DNA from: JANXSD01 sp038206385
Lineage (GTDB): Bacteria > Bacteroidota > Bacteroidia > AKYH767-A > OLB10
DNA: 51,875 nt
Assembly (NCBI GenBank): GCA_038206385.1
Contig: JBBRAW010000012.1
Location: forward strand, 1-51,875
Direction of reading: 5' to 3'
The notes under the pieces were generated by a model. The model was not told the origin of the DNA and searched no databases. It was given only the letters and a program-made list of their open reading frames with translations. Positions within the stretch are counted from its first letter, which is position 1; each line of letters starts with the position of its first letter. The translations under genes were made by a program, and so were the position numbers. Below are positions 8,459-16,002 of the stretch, in pieces.

Positions 8459-9450
8459 AGAAATGATTTTTTTTGTGCTCGAAATGTAGTGAAGGCTTCG
8501 GTGCTTTTATGTTTTATGATAAATTTCTCTAATGCTGATAATCCAAATCTAGTTAAAGATTTCGGATGACCAATTATAACCATTTCTTCTTTATTTGCTT
8601 TTTGTTGCTGACGGAATGCGCGGTTTAATAATGCTGCGTTGTAACCATCTACAGAAACAGTATTATGAGTGAATGAGGTAAGTAATTTTTTTCTTTGTCC
8701 TGGCGTTGCAACTGGTTTGCCATCACCTAATGGTTTGTGATTATATGGATTTAATCTACCTAACAAAAATAGTTTCCAATAAAACAAGGGTGAATTAAAG
8801 ATAGAACAAATAGGTAGCTCTGTGAATATACCATTTGAATCTTCAAGTAATGGATCGTCATTAAATTTCCATTTGCTTTTAATTGGCGCATTTCGAAAAT
8901 CATAATCATATTCTTTTGATGAATAATGTCCATTCGAATATACACTAGTATCTAATCGAATTTCATTTGAATATAATGCAGATTTTAATCGATTAAAAGG
9001 TTGAATACACCACCCACCGGCACGAAAAGCATAGATTTGATTTGAACCAGTTATTTCTTCTAATTTCTTTTTATATCGATATACAATGCTTTCAATTTGT
9101 TGATCATTCCAATTATTTAACATATATCTAGAAACATTCATTTTCCATCCAACTTCAGAATAACTACAATCTTCCCAATGTGGATGAATGTGCAATTGAA
9201 TATCATGACCATCTTTCCATAGTTTCTCAAGTTGAGAAATAATCAATTGATAATCTATTTCTAATGATGGAAATGTACTTCTGTATTCGTCAAGTTTAAT
9301 TAAATAACCCGCATCAACAAATTGTACTAATTTCACATTATGTTTTTCTGCAATCTCCAATAACATATCAGTTGGTTGAAGAATACAATTTGCCGCAGTA
9401 CCAGTTGTCCCAAAATATAATTCGTAATCAAATGTGAGGTAGATATTCAT
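8455..9450 (-). CDS. Polysaccharide-deacetylase-like protein
   Basis: The start MNIYLTFDYELYFG supplies the conserved Asp pair region of the NodB-type (carbohydrate esterase 4-like) fold, and QLHIHPHWED (about residues 101-110) the metal-binding histidines. FRAGGWCIQP (about 167-176) matches the conserved R-x-GG motif of motif 3. The length (331) and the order of motifs resemble the polysaccharide-deacetylase relatives found in surface glycan clusters. It would remove N-acetyl groups from a sugar, but the substrate cannot be read from sequence. It starts two bases after the AAC(3)-like gene and overlaps the next gene by four. Confidence 0.8.
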   Translation of the reverse strand: MNIYLTFDYELYFGTTGTAANCILQPTDMLLEIAEKHNVKLVQFVDAGYLIKLDEYRSTFPSLEIDYQLIISQLEKLWKDGHDIQLHIHPHWEDCSYSEVGWKMNVSRYMLNNWNDQQIESIVYRYKKKLEEITGSNQIYAFRAGGWCIQPFNRLKSALYSNEIRLDTSVYSNGHYSSKEYDYDFRNAPIKSKWKFNDDPLLEDSNGIFTELPICSIFNSPLFYWKLFLLGRLNPYNHKPLGDGKPVATPGQRKKLLTSFTHNTVSVDGYNAALLNRAFRQQQKANKEEMVIIGHPKSLTRFGLSALEKFIIKHKSTEAFTTFRAQKKSFL

Positions 9451-9452
9451 GG

Positions 9453-10373
9453 TCAGTTTTTTAATTGGCCATTTTCTCCATAAGGAGTGTACATGGTTAC
9501 TCCATATTCGTGATAGTATTTTATCATTACTTCTAGCATTGCACTTGCATCAATCAACATTGAATTTGCTTCTCCAATAATTCCATTTGTTAAAATTTTT
9601 TCTTTTTCAAAAATAGGTTTTAATGCATCACAATTTCTTTTAGCAGAATAAACTGGATTATGCACTTTTGTTTGAACCGTAAAATGATAACCATTTTCAT
9701 CAATCAGTTCAACATCTAAAATTTTATTATCGTATACTGGATATTTAAATGGAATAGCATCTTCTAACGTATGAAGATTTGTGCATGCACCATTTAGAGT
9801 TGTTCCTAACATTAAAATTTTTCCGTTCTTGTTACATAACTTACGAAATGGAGAAAATTCATTATAAGGTGTAATTTGATTGAAATGTGTGCTTGTATAA
9901 TAGTCAGCTAGTGGTCCTAATGCACAAACAGAGTCGGTAGGATGGAGGCTTCTTTTTGTATTTTGAAGCAACCTAAAATATTCTGAAATAGCTCCCATCT
10001 TTGATTTGGTTTTATGATAATCGAAAACGGGATTGTTTTTTAAATAAGTACTATTTCTTCCCGTTGCTGGAAACGCTGGCATTAATAACGTTCCATCATT
10101 TCCAATTACTTTTTCTATTGCATTTATTAAAGTAGATGGGCCATTTTCAAGATATCCGATTTTGCTCATGCTACTATGTACAAGTACAGAATCTCCAAGT
10201 TTTAATCCTAATTTTTGAAGATCAATAATTAATTGTTCTGTAGTAATATTTTTCTTCGAAGTCTTTTGTTTTTCGAGATAGTTCCTTCGCTTATTTTTTT
10301 TCCATAATTTAATCACATCTAATAAATGAGTAGAAGTGTATTTTATAAGAATATTTTTTAAATTATCTTTCAA
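9453..10373 (-). CDS. AAC(3)-family N-acetyltransferase-like protein
   Basis: The product has the Antibiotic_NAT family pattern: LVHSSMSKIGYLENGPSTLI (starts about residue 64), GTLLMPAFP (about 94-102), RSLHPTDSVCALG (141-153), and HTLEDAIPF (about 201-209). Founding members acetylate the 3-amino group of aminoglycosides with acetyl-CoA, but relatives in glycan clusters act on amino sugars. The chromosomal setting between two deacetylase-like genes argues for surface-glycan work, not antibiotic resistance (inference). The only usable start is a TTG at 10373 that overlaps the preceding stop (TTGA); the first 45 residues are a basic extension ahead of the family domain. Confidence 0.82.
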   Translation of the reverse strand: MKDNLKNILIKYTSTHLLDVIKLWKKNKRRNYLEKQKTSKKNITTEQLIIDLQKLGLKLGDSVLVHSSMSKIGYLENGPSTLINAIEKVIGNDGTLLMPAFPATGRNSTYLKNNPVFDYHKTKSKMGAISEYFRLLQNTKRSLHPTDSVCALGPLADYYTSTHFNQITPYNEFSPFRKLCNKNGKILMLGTTLNGACTNLHTLEDAIPFKYPVYDNKILDVELIDENGYHFTVQTKVHNPVYSAKRNCDALKPIFEKEKILTNGIIGEANSMLIDASAMLEVMIKYYHEYGVTMYTPYGENGQLKN

Positions 10374-11716
10374 CGTTTTGCAGAATGTGGATTAGAAATG
10401 GGTTGCGAGGCATAATCTACAATTGCTTCATAAACATTGCGCCAGCCTTTCCACAAATCACGATCATTGACACTCTGGTTATGCCATAATGTTACGAAGG
10501 TGCCATTAACAGCTTTTACTTCATCTACTAATTCCTTTGCACGTCTTATAGCTTCCTCAGGACTTAATTTGATATAATCTTTCATGGTGCCATCCATTAA
10601 CATAAAAGGAATGAGCTTTAATTTGGTTTCGATATCAAGATCTAAATCATAAAAATTAAATGGAGAGCAAATGCTTGCTCTAAATCCAATTTCAGATGCG
10701 TAGCCTAATGAATAATCTTCTTGTATGTCAAATTCTAAAAGGTTGCGATATGTGTCGGGAAAAGTAATTTTTAAAAAGTGTTGCCTACTCTTAGTAACTT
10801 CACGTTTTAGAACCTTGCTTAATCTGCGAATTTCTTTTCGTAATTGATCCTTGTTTTTGTTACTTGCATAAGATGGATGTACCCCAACTTCAGCATAATC
10901 GGCAATTGATTTTATTAATGTCTGAAATCTTCTACTTCCTTCTATTGGAATATTCTTATCATATTCACCATAGTCACCAACTAAGAAAAAATATATTTGT
11001 TTAAGGTGATATTTATTTCTGATGGAAAGTTGCCATTCATACGTATTATAGGGATCAGGTTCGAGTCCAATTAATACCCTGAAACGCTCAATTATTTTTT
11101 TGAAATTCAATGTAAATAGTGCAAGACTAAAAGCTCCTACATGCCTCATTAAACCCTTTTCTCTGTATGCGTAAGCACTATCGATATCAAAAGTAGATAT
11201 GAATTTGTAATGCCCTTCACGAAATTTCAAAGTTGGAAATTTTTGCGCTAATATTTTTTTTAATTCTTGTGCCCAAATATTTACAAGTGGTTTATTTAAA
11301 AAACCTTTTTGAAAAGCAATACTTTGTTGAGGACTAAATCGCATGTGCTCATCTTTAATATGAGGAAGATATTCTTCATACCTGCAAACTAAATAAAAGG
11401 ATGCACCGAAAATATCAAATGGCATAACATATTTGGGATGTGTACCAAAAAACACTGGAAAACCTTTCCAATCAAAAACATTAATCTGTTGATCTTCTAT
11501 TCCTTTTTCAAATAATATTCTAGAAGCAAAAATAAATAGTTCGTCAGAGATACCTTGATCAGAATAACTCAGTCTCGGTTCAGTATGATTTTTAAATGCA
11601 GCTTCATCATGAGTTATTTTATAATCTATCCCGATAAGATCTTTTAAAATCAAATCAAAAATATATCGAAGTCTCGGAGTACTTTTATCTGTGTAAACGA
11701 GTAATTGTTCATTCAT
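10370..11716 (-). CDS. Polysaccharide deacetylase family protein with N-terminal extension
   Basis: The 448-residue protein joins an N-terminal domain of about 180 residues (the DUF7033-type region often found with Bacteroidota deacetylases) to a NodB-like domain. The domain start FISTFDIDSAYAY (about 172-184) carries the Asp pair, VGVHPSYASN (about 276-285) the histidine motif, and TLWHNQS near residue 415 the terminal His motif. It is the first gene of the deacetylase/acyltransferase cluster, 54 bases after radC, and its TGA overlaps the TTG of the next gene. Deacetylation of a glycan is likely; the substrate is unknown. Confidence 0.8.
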   Translation of the reverse strand: MNEQLLVYTDKSTPRLRYIFDLILKDLIGIDYKITHDEAAFKNHTEPRLSYSDQGISDELFIFASRILFEKGIEDQQINVFDWKGFPVFFGTHPKYVMPFDIFGASFYLVCRYEEYLPHIKDEHMRFSPQQSIAFQKGFLNKPLVNIWAQELKKILAQKFPTLKFREGHYKFISTFDIDSAYAYREKGLMRHVGAFSLALFTLNFKKIIERFRVLIGLEPDPYNTYEWQLSIRNKYHLKQIYFFLVGDYGEYDKNIPIEGSRRFQTLIKSIADYAEVGVHPSYASNKNKDQLRKEIRRLSKVLKREVTKSRQHFLKITFPDTYRNLLEFDIQEDYSLGYASEIGFRASICSPFNFYDLDLDIETKLKLIPFMLMDGTMKDYIKLSPEEAIRRAKELVDEVKAVNGTFVTLWHNQSVNDRDLWKGWRNVYEAIVDYASQPISNPHSAKR

Positions 11717-11770
11717 AATTCGTTGTTTCCAAGAATATAACTATTTGACAATACATTTTTTTTTAGAAAT

Positions 11771-12457
11771 TCACATCATGCCTTCATCTGCAAAGCTATA
11801 AAAAGTTGACCCAGCGATGATCACATGATCAAGAACACTTATTTCCAGATTTTTACCTGCTTCTTGAAGTTTTTTAGTCAATTGTATATCAGCTTCACTA
11901 GGTTTGTTGTTTCCGCTAGGATGATTATGACCTAAAATTATTGAACAAGCTCTTGCTTCGAGCGCTTCTCGAAAAATTATTTTAGGATCAACTACTGTTC
12001 CCGTCATTCCACCCGTGCTTATTGCCTTTTTATTAATTAAACGATTTGCTTTGTTTAAAAGTATGATCCAAAATTCTTCATGATTTAGGTCTGCTAGATG
12101 TGGTTGAAGCATATCTACCGCATCTTTGCTGCACGTAATTTGCGATTTCATTGGGGTTTCTTCTTCCCTTCGTCTTCTGCCAAGTTCAAGTGCAGCAACT
12201 AAAGTGATAGCTTTTACTGGACCTAATCCTTTTATTTTTGATAAATCAGAAATCGTAAGCCTACATAAGGATGAAAGATCGTTATTTGCAAACGCTAAAA
12301 CTTGACGAGAAAGATCTAATGCAGTTGATTTAGCAGTTCCCGTACGCAGTAAAATTGCGATTAATTCGGCTGTTGAGAGGCTGCTTTTGCCATATTTCAC
12401 CAGTTTTTCTCTTGGGCGATCTTCTTTTGCCCATTCTTTTATGTTGAGATGTTCCAT
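11771..12457 (-). CDS. radC: RadC-type JAB domain protein
   Basis: A predicted metal-dependent hydrolase or nuclease-like protein whose role in DNA repair is disputed. It has an N-terminal helix-hairpin-helix region (IKGLGPVKAITLVAALELGR, about 75-94) and a C-terminal JAB/MPN domain with the zinc motif H177-x-H179-P-S181-x8-D190 and the upstream Glu in the NHEEFW segment. The length of 228 is standard. It may be read into the deacetylase cluster, since only 54 bases and no terminator separate them. Confidence 0.93.
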   Translation of the reverse strand: MEHLNIKEWAKEDRPREKLVKYGKSSLSTAELIAILLRTGTAKSTALDLSRQVLAFANNDLSSLCRLTISDLSKIKGLGPVKAITLVAALELGRRRREEETPMKSQITCSKDAVDMLQPHLADLNHEEFWIILLNKANRLINKKAISTGGMTGTVVDPKIIFREALEARACSIILGHNHPSGNNKPSEADIQLTKKLQEAGKNLEISVLDHVIIAGSTFYSFADEGMM

Positions 12458-12521
12458 TAATTTAAAAATAGTTTAACTGCTAAAAAAAATGCAGAGAATA
12501 GTGAGGGCTAAGTAAATAAAA

Positions 12522-12549
12522 AACGCCTTTCCGGCAAAGGAAAGGCGTT
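12522..12549 (-). terminator. Rho-independent terminator after rpsT
   Basis: A perfect 11-bp stem (aacgcctttcc / ggaaaggcgtt) with a six-base loop is followed on the minus strand by TTTTATTT. It ends the tRNA-Glu/rpsT transcript 24 bases past the rpsT stop codon. Confidence 0.85.
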
Positions 12550-12573
12550 CATTAAATGCTTGTAATTGCCTAA

Positions 12574-12825
12574 TTAAAGGCTATTAACATGGCGTTGAAT
12601 GCTTGATTTTAAGTTAGCAGCTTTGTTTTTATGAATCACATTGGTTTTAGCAAGGCGATCTAACATCGTTGTAACTTTAGGGAGCAATTCAGTTGCCTGA
12701 GTTTTATCCTTTGTAGAACGTAATTCTTTTAAAAGATTACGTGTTGTTTTAGCCTGATAACGGTTACGTTCACGCTTTGAATCGTTTGAGCGGATACGTT
12801 TTTCGGCTGATTTGTGATTTGCCAT
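12574..12825 (-). CDS. rpsT: 30S ribosomal protein S20
   Basis: S20 binds the 5' and 3' minor domains of 16S rRNA. The 83-residue, strongly basic product opens with MANHKSAEKRIRSNDSKRER, the family hallmark, and ends with NVIHKNKAANLKSSIQRHVN. It lies 44 bases downstream of tRNA-Glu with no terminator between, so the two are probably co-transcribed and separated by RNase P/3'-processing of the tRNA. Confidence 0.96.
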   Translation of the reverse strand: MANHKSAEKRIRSNDSKRERNRYQAKTTRNLLKELRSTKDKTQATELLPKVTTMLDRLAKTNVIHKNKAANLKSSIQRHVNSL

Positions 12826-12869
12826 TTTCTTTCCTTTTAATGTGATACCGAAGTATCTTAAATCTTTTG

Positions 12870-12942
12870 TAGCCCGTACGGGAATCGAACCCGTGTTTCC
12901 TCCGTGAAAGGGAGATGTCCTAGACCCCTAGACGAACGGGCC
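12870..12942 (-). tRNA. trnE: tRNA-Glu (TTC)
   Basis: On the minus strand the 73-base gene begins ggcccgt and ends acgggct plus a discriminator A. The anticodon arm tctcc-ctTTCac-ggagg gives anticodon TTC (Glu), and the T arm is acggg-ttcgatt-cccgt. The first acceptor pair is G-U instead of G-C. CCA is not encoded. A good promoter lies just upstream. Confidence 0.95.
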
Positions 12943-12966
12943 ATTTATATCCTTGGTAAGGGAGGG

Positions 12967-12996
12967 CAAAAGTAGTATTTTTTTTCCAATTGCCAA
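12967..12996 (-). promoter_or_regulatory. Promoter for tRNA-Glu and rpsT
   Basis: On the minus strand TTGG (12996-12993), an 18-base spacer and TACTTTTG (12974-12967) match the Bacteroidota -33/-7 consensus closely. The start of transcription is predicted near 12963, about 20 bases before the tRNA. Confidence 0.65.
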
Positions 12997-13023
12997 GCCT
13001 TCCTCAAAATATTATCTTGAATA

Positions 13024-14358
13024 TCAAATTTCTCTATTTATATCAAATTGTTCGAGGTAATCTGCAATTCTTTTAAGAAAAGTGCCACCTAAAGAGCCAT
13101 CTACAACTCTATGATCATAACTTAATGAGAGAAACATCATGTGACGAATTGCAATTGCATCACCTTGTGGCGTTTCAATAACTGCAGGTTTTTTACGGAT
13201 AGCTCCCGTAGCTAGAATTGCTACTTGAGGTTGATTTATAATTGGAGTACCCATTACATTTCCAAATGTCCCTACGTTGGTAATAGTAAACGTACCACCT
13301 TGTATTTCATCTGGTTGTAACTTGTTTGCTCTTGCCCGTTTCGCAAAATCATTTACTGTTTTTGTTAAACCAACCATGTTCAATCGATCAGCATTCTTAA
13401 TTACAGGTACGATTAGGTTTCCAGAAGGTAATGCAGCTGCCATTCCTATGTTGATGTTCTTCTTGATAATGATTTTTGTACCCTCAACACTTATATTTAT
13501 CATTGGAAAATCTTTAATAGCTTTAACAACTGCTTCAATGAAAACGGGTGTATAAGTAATCTTTTCCCCTTCTCTTTTCTCAAATGATTGTTTGATTTTT
13601 TCTCTCCACATTACTAAATTCGTTACATCTGCTTCTACAAATGACGTAACATGTGGAGATGTATGCTTACTCATTACCATGTGATCGGCAATAAGTTTAC
13701 GCATACGATCCATTTCTACAATTTCAAAGTCACCCGAAATAAAAGATGTGGGAATATTTGGAGAACTAGCATTTTGTGTCGAAGTTGCTTTAGGCGTATT
13801 AGCAATTGCTGTCACTGCAAGTGGAGCTGCGTTTACTTTGTCATTTTTTCCAGATTCTATAAAAGAAAGGATATCTTTTTTGGTTACACGTCCTTCAGCT
13901 CCTGTTCCTGGTATGCTATCTAAAATATTTTGTGAAACTCCTTCTGCAGCTGCAATCGTTCTAACCAAAGGAGAATAAAATCTTCCTTCGGTAGATACAA
14001 CTGTATTGTTAATTTGTTGTTGTTTTTCAGAAGATACTGGCGTAGCTAAAACCTGATTAATCACTGGAGCAATGATAGCCGAACTATTAGAAGTGGATTG
14101 TGAAGTGTTTGCATCAGCGGCAGAACCAATTATTGCAATAGCTGTCCCTACTTGAACTACATCGCCTTCGTTAAATAGTCGCTTAATAAGTACACCTGCT
14201 GCAGTAGAAGGTACTTCAGAATCTACTTTGTCGGTAGCAATTTCAAGTACAGATTCATCTGCATCGATATTCTCACCTTCATTCTTTAACCAACGGATAA
14301 TCGTTGCTTCATGTACACTTTCACCCATTTTGGGCATCTTCAATTCAACTTGCGCCAT
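13024..14358 (-). CDS. 2-oxo acid dehydrogenase E2 component (dihydrolipoamide acyltransferase)
   Basis: E2 carries acyl groups on a lipoyl arm and passes them to CoA in a large multienzyme complex. Visible domains in order: lipoyl domain (residues 3-78) with the lipoylated Lys44 in ATDKVDSEVP; an Ala/Thr/Ser-rich linker; an E1/E3-binding domain (about 126-165, RFYSPLVRTIAAAEGV); a second linker; and the catalytic domain (about 210-442) with the active-site DHRVVDG (415-421). The matching E1 is the fused gene at 23565. Motifs alone do not tell pyruvate, 2-oxoglutarate and branched-chain types apart; the fused E1 partner favours the branched-chain or pyruvate type. Confidence 0.93.
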   Translation of the reverse strand: MAQVELKMPKMGESVHEATIIRWLKNEGENIDADESVLEIATDKVDSEVPSTAAGVLIKRLFNEGDVVQVGTAIAIIGSAADANTSQSTSNSSAIIAPVINQVLATPVSSEKQQQINNTVVSTEGRFYSPLVRTIAAAEGVSQNILDSIPGTGAEGRVTKKDILSFIESGKNDKVNAAPLAVTAIANTPKATSTQNASSPNIPTSFISGDFEIVEMDRMRKLIADHMVMSKHTSPHVTSFVEADVTNLVMWREKIKQSFEKREGEKITYTPVFIEAVVKAIKDFPMINISVEGTKIIIKKNINIGMAAALPSGNLIVPVIKNADRLNMVGLTKTVNDFAKRARANKLQPDEIQGGTFTITNVGTFGNVMGTPIINQPQVAILATGAIRKKPAVIETPQGDAIAIRHMMFLSLSYDHRVVDGSLGGTFLKRIADYLEQFDINREI

Positions 14359-14545
14359 AGCTTTATCAGATCAATAATAATTGAATAATTCTGGGTTGCG
14401 AAGTTAGAAAAAATGCCTTTGTGATAGAATAAAAGGTTGATCAAGCTTTTAAATAAAATTAAAATTCTTTCTAATTAAAATAGGAATCTAAGCTAATCGT
14501 TAATAACCTTGCATGAGATCTGCAATAACCACCGCCCCAATTCCT

Positions 14546-15100
14546 ATGACGCAACAGGATGAAACTATCCTCAACGCTGTTTCCGCTTATAGAAAAAAAC
14601 TATATGATTTCATTCGAGTCCGAGTCCGAGAAACCGCCGATGCCGAAGATATTTTACAAGATGTTTTTTATGAACTAACAGCAAGCTATAGAGTTTTGCA
14701 ACCTATTGAACAAATGGCTGCTTGGCTATTTAGAGTAGCTAGAAATAAAATTACTGATCGTTACCGCAAGCACAAGCCAATATTATACGACGACTTGCAT
14801 TCTGGTTATTCAGAAGATGGAGAGGAAAGATCCTTTTTAGAAGAAATATTAGGAGCTGAAAATGATCCAGGTTTTGGATTAGTAGATAACGAGTTAATTC
14901 GTGAATCTCTTTTGCAAGCTTTAGAAGAATTACCTCAAGAACAGCGAGAAGTATTTATTCGACATGAGATTGATCAAGAAAGTTTTAAAAAAATAAGTGA
15001 AGATCTTCAAGTTTCAATAAATACGTTACTGTCGAGAAAACACTACGCCATTAAATTCCTTCGTCGAAAATTAGCAGGTCTGTATAGTGAAATGTTTTAG
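14546..15100 (+). CDS. ECF-type RNA polymerase sigma factor
   Basis: An alternative sigma factor with region 2 (RKKLYDFIRVRVRETADAEDILQDVFYEL read in parts, with AWLFRVARNKITDRYRKHK as region 2.3-2.4) and region 4 (LPQEQREVFIRHEIDQESFKKISEDLQVSINTLLSRKHYAIKFLR read in parts). The frame opens at an ATG at 14513, but a TAACCTTG box, one mismatch from the -7 consensus, ends two bases before it, which places the start of transcription inside that ATG. The ATG at 14546 (MTQQDE, 184 residues) is therefore preferred. A small membrane protein gene follows after 40 bases and may encode its partner. No classical zinc-binding anti-sigma is seen. Confidence 0.9.
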   Translation: MTQQDETILNAVSAYRKKLYDFIRVRVRETADAEDILQDVFYELTASYRVLQPIEQMAAWLFRVARNKITDRYRKHKPILYDDLHSGYSEDGEERSFLEEILGAENDPGFGLVDNELIRESLLQALEELPQEQREVFIRHEIDQESFKKISEDLQVSINTLLSRKHYAIKFLRRKLAGLYSEMF

Positions 15101-15140
15101 AATAATTATTATTAAAATTAATATATAAAATCGAATTAGT

Positions 15141-15461
15141 ATGAAAGCAAAGTGGATTGCGAAATGTGTTATTGGCTTCATTATGATGGTTGCTTTAGCC
15201 GCATTTGTGTTGATGTTATTGTGGAATGCAATTATTCCTGATATTTTCCATCTCTCAACGATCACAATTTGGCAATCATTAGGCTTACTTCTAATCGCTA
15301 AACTACTTTTTAAAGGCGGAAATGGTATGATGATGGGCGATCGATTCAAACAACATTGGAAAAATAAAATGGATAATATGAATCCTGAAGAACGCGAACG
15401 TTTCAGAGCTCAATGGGAACAAAGGTGTAGTAAGTGGGGACAAAAATGCAAAGAAGAATAA
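15141..15461 (+). CDS. Small two-helix membrane protein downstream of sigma factor
   Basis: I know no functional name for it. The 106 residues have two membrane helices (about 9-31 and 43-58, with IWQSLGLLLIAKLLF) and a soluble, highly charged tail of about 45 residues with the Arg/Glu/Trp-rich stretch MNPEERERFRAQWEQR and two Cys. Its position 40 bases behind the sigma gene, in the same direction, with a shared terminator, suggests a functional link: an unusual membrane anchor or anti-sigma partner would fit, but that is inference. Confidence 0.75.
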   Translation: MKAKWIAKCVIGFIMMVALAAFVLMLLWNAIIPDIFHLSTITIWQSLGLLLIAKLLFKGGNGMMMGDRFKQHWKNKMDNMNPEERERFRAQWEQRCSKWGQKCKEE

Positions 15462-15473
15462 TTGAGTTCATAT

Positions 15474-15513
15474 AAAAAAAGAGGGAAAAATTTTAATTTT
15501 TCCCTCTTTTTTT
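15474..15513. terminator. Strong bidirectional terminator
   Basis: A perfect inverted repeat: aaaaaaa then gagggaaaaatt on the left, two-base loop, then aatttttccctc and ttttttt on the right. It closes both the sigma-factor operon (plus) and the Spy-like gene (minus). Confidence 0.88.
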
Positions 15514-15520
15514 ATATGCT

Positions 15521-15937
15521 TTATTTACTATTTTCATCTGGAGTAGTTCCTTTCCCTTTTCGTTCTTGCATTCGAGTTTTCATCTCTGCTTTTCTTTTTT
15601 CCTGAATTTCATCATATTGTTTTTGTTGATCGGGGGTAAAGATGGAGCTAAGAGTAACTTCTAATGATTCGTGATTTTTACGCATCTCATCACGAGCACT
15701 AGAACGATTTTGTTCAAATTCTAAGAATGCTGATTTAACTTGCGAAGCTTGTTGATCGTTAAGCTTTAATTTATCCTTTAATAGCTGTGACCGTTTATCG
15801 GCTCGCTGTTCTGGAGTCAATTTAGAAGCATTTTCCATTTGAGTTCCTTCAGATTTCACCTCTTGTGCATGAATATTACCTGCAATTAAAAGACAAAAAC
15901 TAATAACAAGAATTGATAGTTTTTGATTGATTTTCAT
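15521..15937 (-). CDS. Spy/LTXXQ-like periplasmic protein
   Basis: The 138 residues open with a signal peptide (MKINQKLSILVISFCLLIAG..AQ). The mature part is predicted all-helical, with the pattern LTPEQRADKRSQLLKDKLKL (about 40-59), LNDQQASQVKSAF and IFTPDQQKQYDEI that is typical of Spy/CpxP-like proteins, which bind unfolded envelope proteins. It ends in a basic, Lys/Arg-rich tail. It is convergent with the sigma-factor pair and shares their terminator, so a stress-response link is tempting but not shown. Confidence 0.75.
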   Translation of the reverse strand: MKINQKLSILVISFCLLIAGNIHAQEVKSEGTQMENASKLTPEQRADKRSQLLKDKLKLNDQQASQVKSAFLEFEQNRSSARDEMRKNHESLEVTLSSIFTPDQQKQYDEIQEKRKAEMKTRMQERKGKGTTPDENSK

Positions 15938-16002
15938 AATTTGTGATTTGTAAGGTTGGAGTCAAGAATTTCTGAATGGTTTAATAAAATTATTGATTTT
16001 CA

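Noticed and set aside
13024..14358. Many long plus-strand frames over the E2 gene
   Set aside because: They are shadows of the lipoyl E2 frame, with no family pattern.
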